This document shows, in pieces, positions 23,770 through 24,028 of a DNA stretch of 24,028 bases. The stretch is from Bacillota bacterium (lineage in GTDB: Bacteria > Bacillota > Clostridia > DSM-8532), in assembly GCA_023459915.1 (NCBI GenBank), contig JAEWSN010000066.1, positions 1-24,028 on the forward strand. The letters run 5' to 3'. A program made the translations under genes and the position numbers. Numbering within the stretch: the first letter of the stretch is position 1; each line of letters opens with the position of its first letter. The notes beneath the pieces are model-generated. The model saw only the letters and a program-made list of their open reading frames with translations. It did not search any database and was not told the origin of the DNA.

Positions 23770-24028
23770 ATGGCGAACCAACAGAAAATCAGAATCCGCT
23801 TGAAGGCATTCGATCACCAGGTGCTCGACGCTTCCGCCGAACGCATCGTGGAAACCGCGAAGCGCACCGGCGCCAAGGTGTCCGGCCCCGTGCCGCTGCC
23901 CACCCGCAAGGAGATCATGACCATCCTGCGCGCGCCCCACAAGTACAAGGACGCCCGCGAACAGTTCGAGATGCGCACCCACAAGCGCCTCATCGACATT
24001 CTCCTGCCCACCTCGAAGACCGTGGACG
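23770..24028 (+). CDS. rpsJ: 30S ribosomal protein S10, 3'-truncated by the window end
   Basis: The ATG at 23770 follows GAAGGAGG. The 86 visible codons read MANQQKIRIRLKAFDHQVLD, then IVETAKRTGAKVSGPVPLPTRKEIMTILRAPHKYKDAREQFEMRTHKRLIDILLPTSKTVD; family members have about 102 residues, so roughly 16 are missing. All conserved S10 segments are present, including VSGPVPLPT and FEMRTHKRLIDI. S10 belongs to the 30S head and, with NusB, to the transcription antitermination complex. It normally heads the S10 operon (rplC, rplD and so on), presumably continuing to the right of the window. Confidence 0.97.
   Translation, partial: MANQQKIRIRLKAFDHQVLDASAERIVETAKRTGAKVSGPVPLPTRKEIMTILRAPHKYKDAREQFEMRTHKRLIDILLPTSKTVD

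Noticed and set aside
23528..23803. 91-codon open frame in the S10 leader as a leader peptide or gene
   Set aside because: It overlaps the rpsJ start in another frame, has no ribosome binding site and no recognisable domain.

Overview
The window is GC-rich bacterial chromosome. Near-perfect AAGGAGG-type ribosome binding sites, sigma-A type promoters, a GntR/LacI hybrid regulator, an YbxF/L7Ae-like protein ahead of rpsL and a DUF1700/DUF4097 protein all point to a high-GC member of the Firmicutes (Clostridia-like). No genus can be named from sequence alone. No rRNA, tRNA, CRISPR array, transposase or phage gene was found.

Left part (1-9404), a mixed accessory region. A 5'-truncated methyltransferase-acetyltransferase fusion converges on, and overlaps, a tiny two-helix membrane protein. 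Next come a minus-strand DEAD-box RNA helicase with a low-complexity insert, and a divergently transcribed GntR-LacI (AraR-like) regulator followed by a GH51 alpha-L-arabinofuranosidase, a likely hemicellulose/arabinose module. A small Cys-rich protein (DUF6171-like) follows. On the minus strand lie a DUF1700/DUF4097 envelope protein and two xylose-isomerase-like TIM-barrel proteins that may share a transcript.

Middle part (9405-15151), the streptomycin (str) operon: strong promoter, structured leader, L7Ae-like protein, rpsL (S12), rpsG (S7), fusA (EF-G), then tuf (EF-Tu) from its own promoter. Intercistronic spacers are long and contain good hairpins. The tuf 3' region holds an unusual tandem terminator: a 29-bp sequence occurs twice, once closing a long branched inverted repeat and once leading into an ordinary terminator hairpin.

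Right part (15152-23428), a tightly packed operon inserted between tuf and the S10 operon: lon, a metal-dependent amidohydrolase, tsaE, tsaB, rimI and a second Lon-type protease of the AAA_32/YcbZ class. The last four junctions overlap by 1-4 bases. The lon promoter fires into a leader made of 2.5 copies of a 61-bp tandem repeat, followed by a 12-bp perfect inverted repeat just before the lon start. The operon combines protein quality control with t6A tRNA modification and N-terminal acetylation genes; tsaD is not in the window.

Right edge (23429-24028): a strong promoter, a roughly 250-nt leader with three hairpins, one a terminator-like attenuator, and the start of rpsJ (S10), cut by the window end.

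The main unexplained signals are non-coding: the tuf 3' element, the lon leader repeats, the leaders of the two ribosomal-protein operons and the rpsL-rpsG hairpin that abuts the rpsG ribosome binding site.
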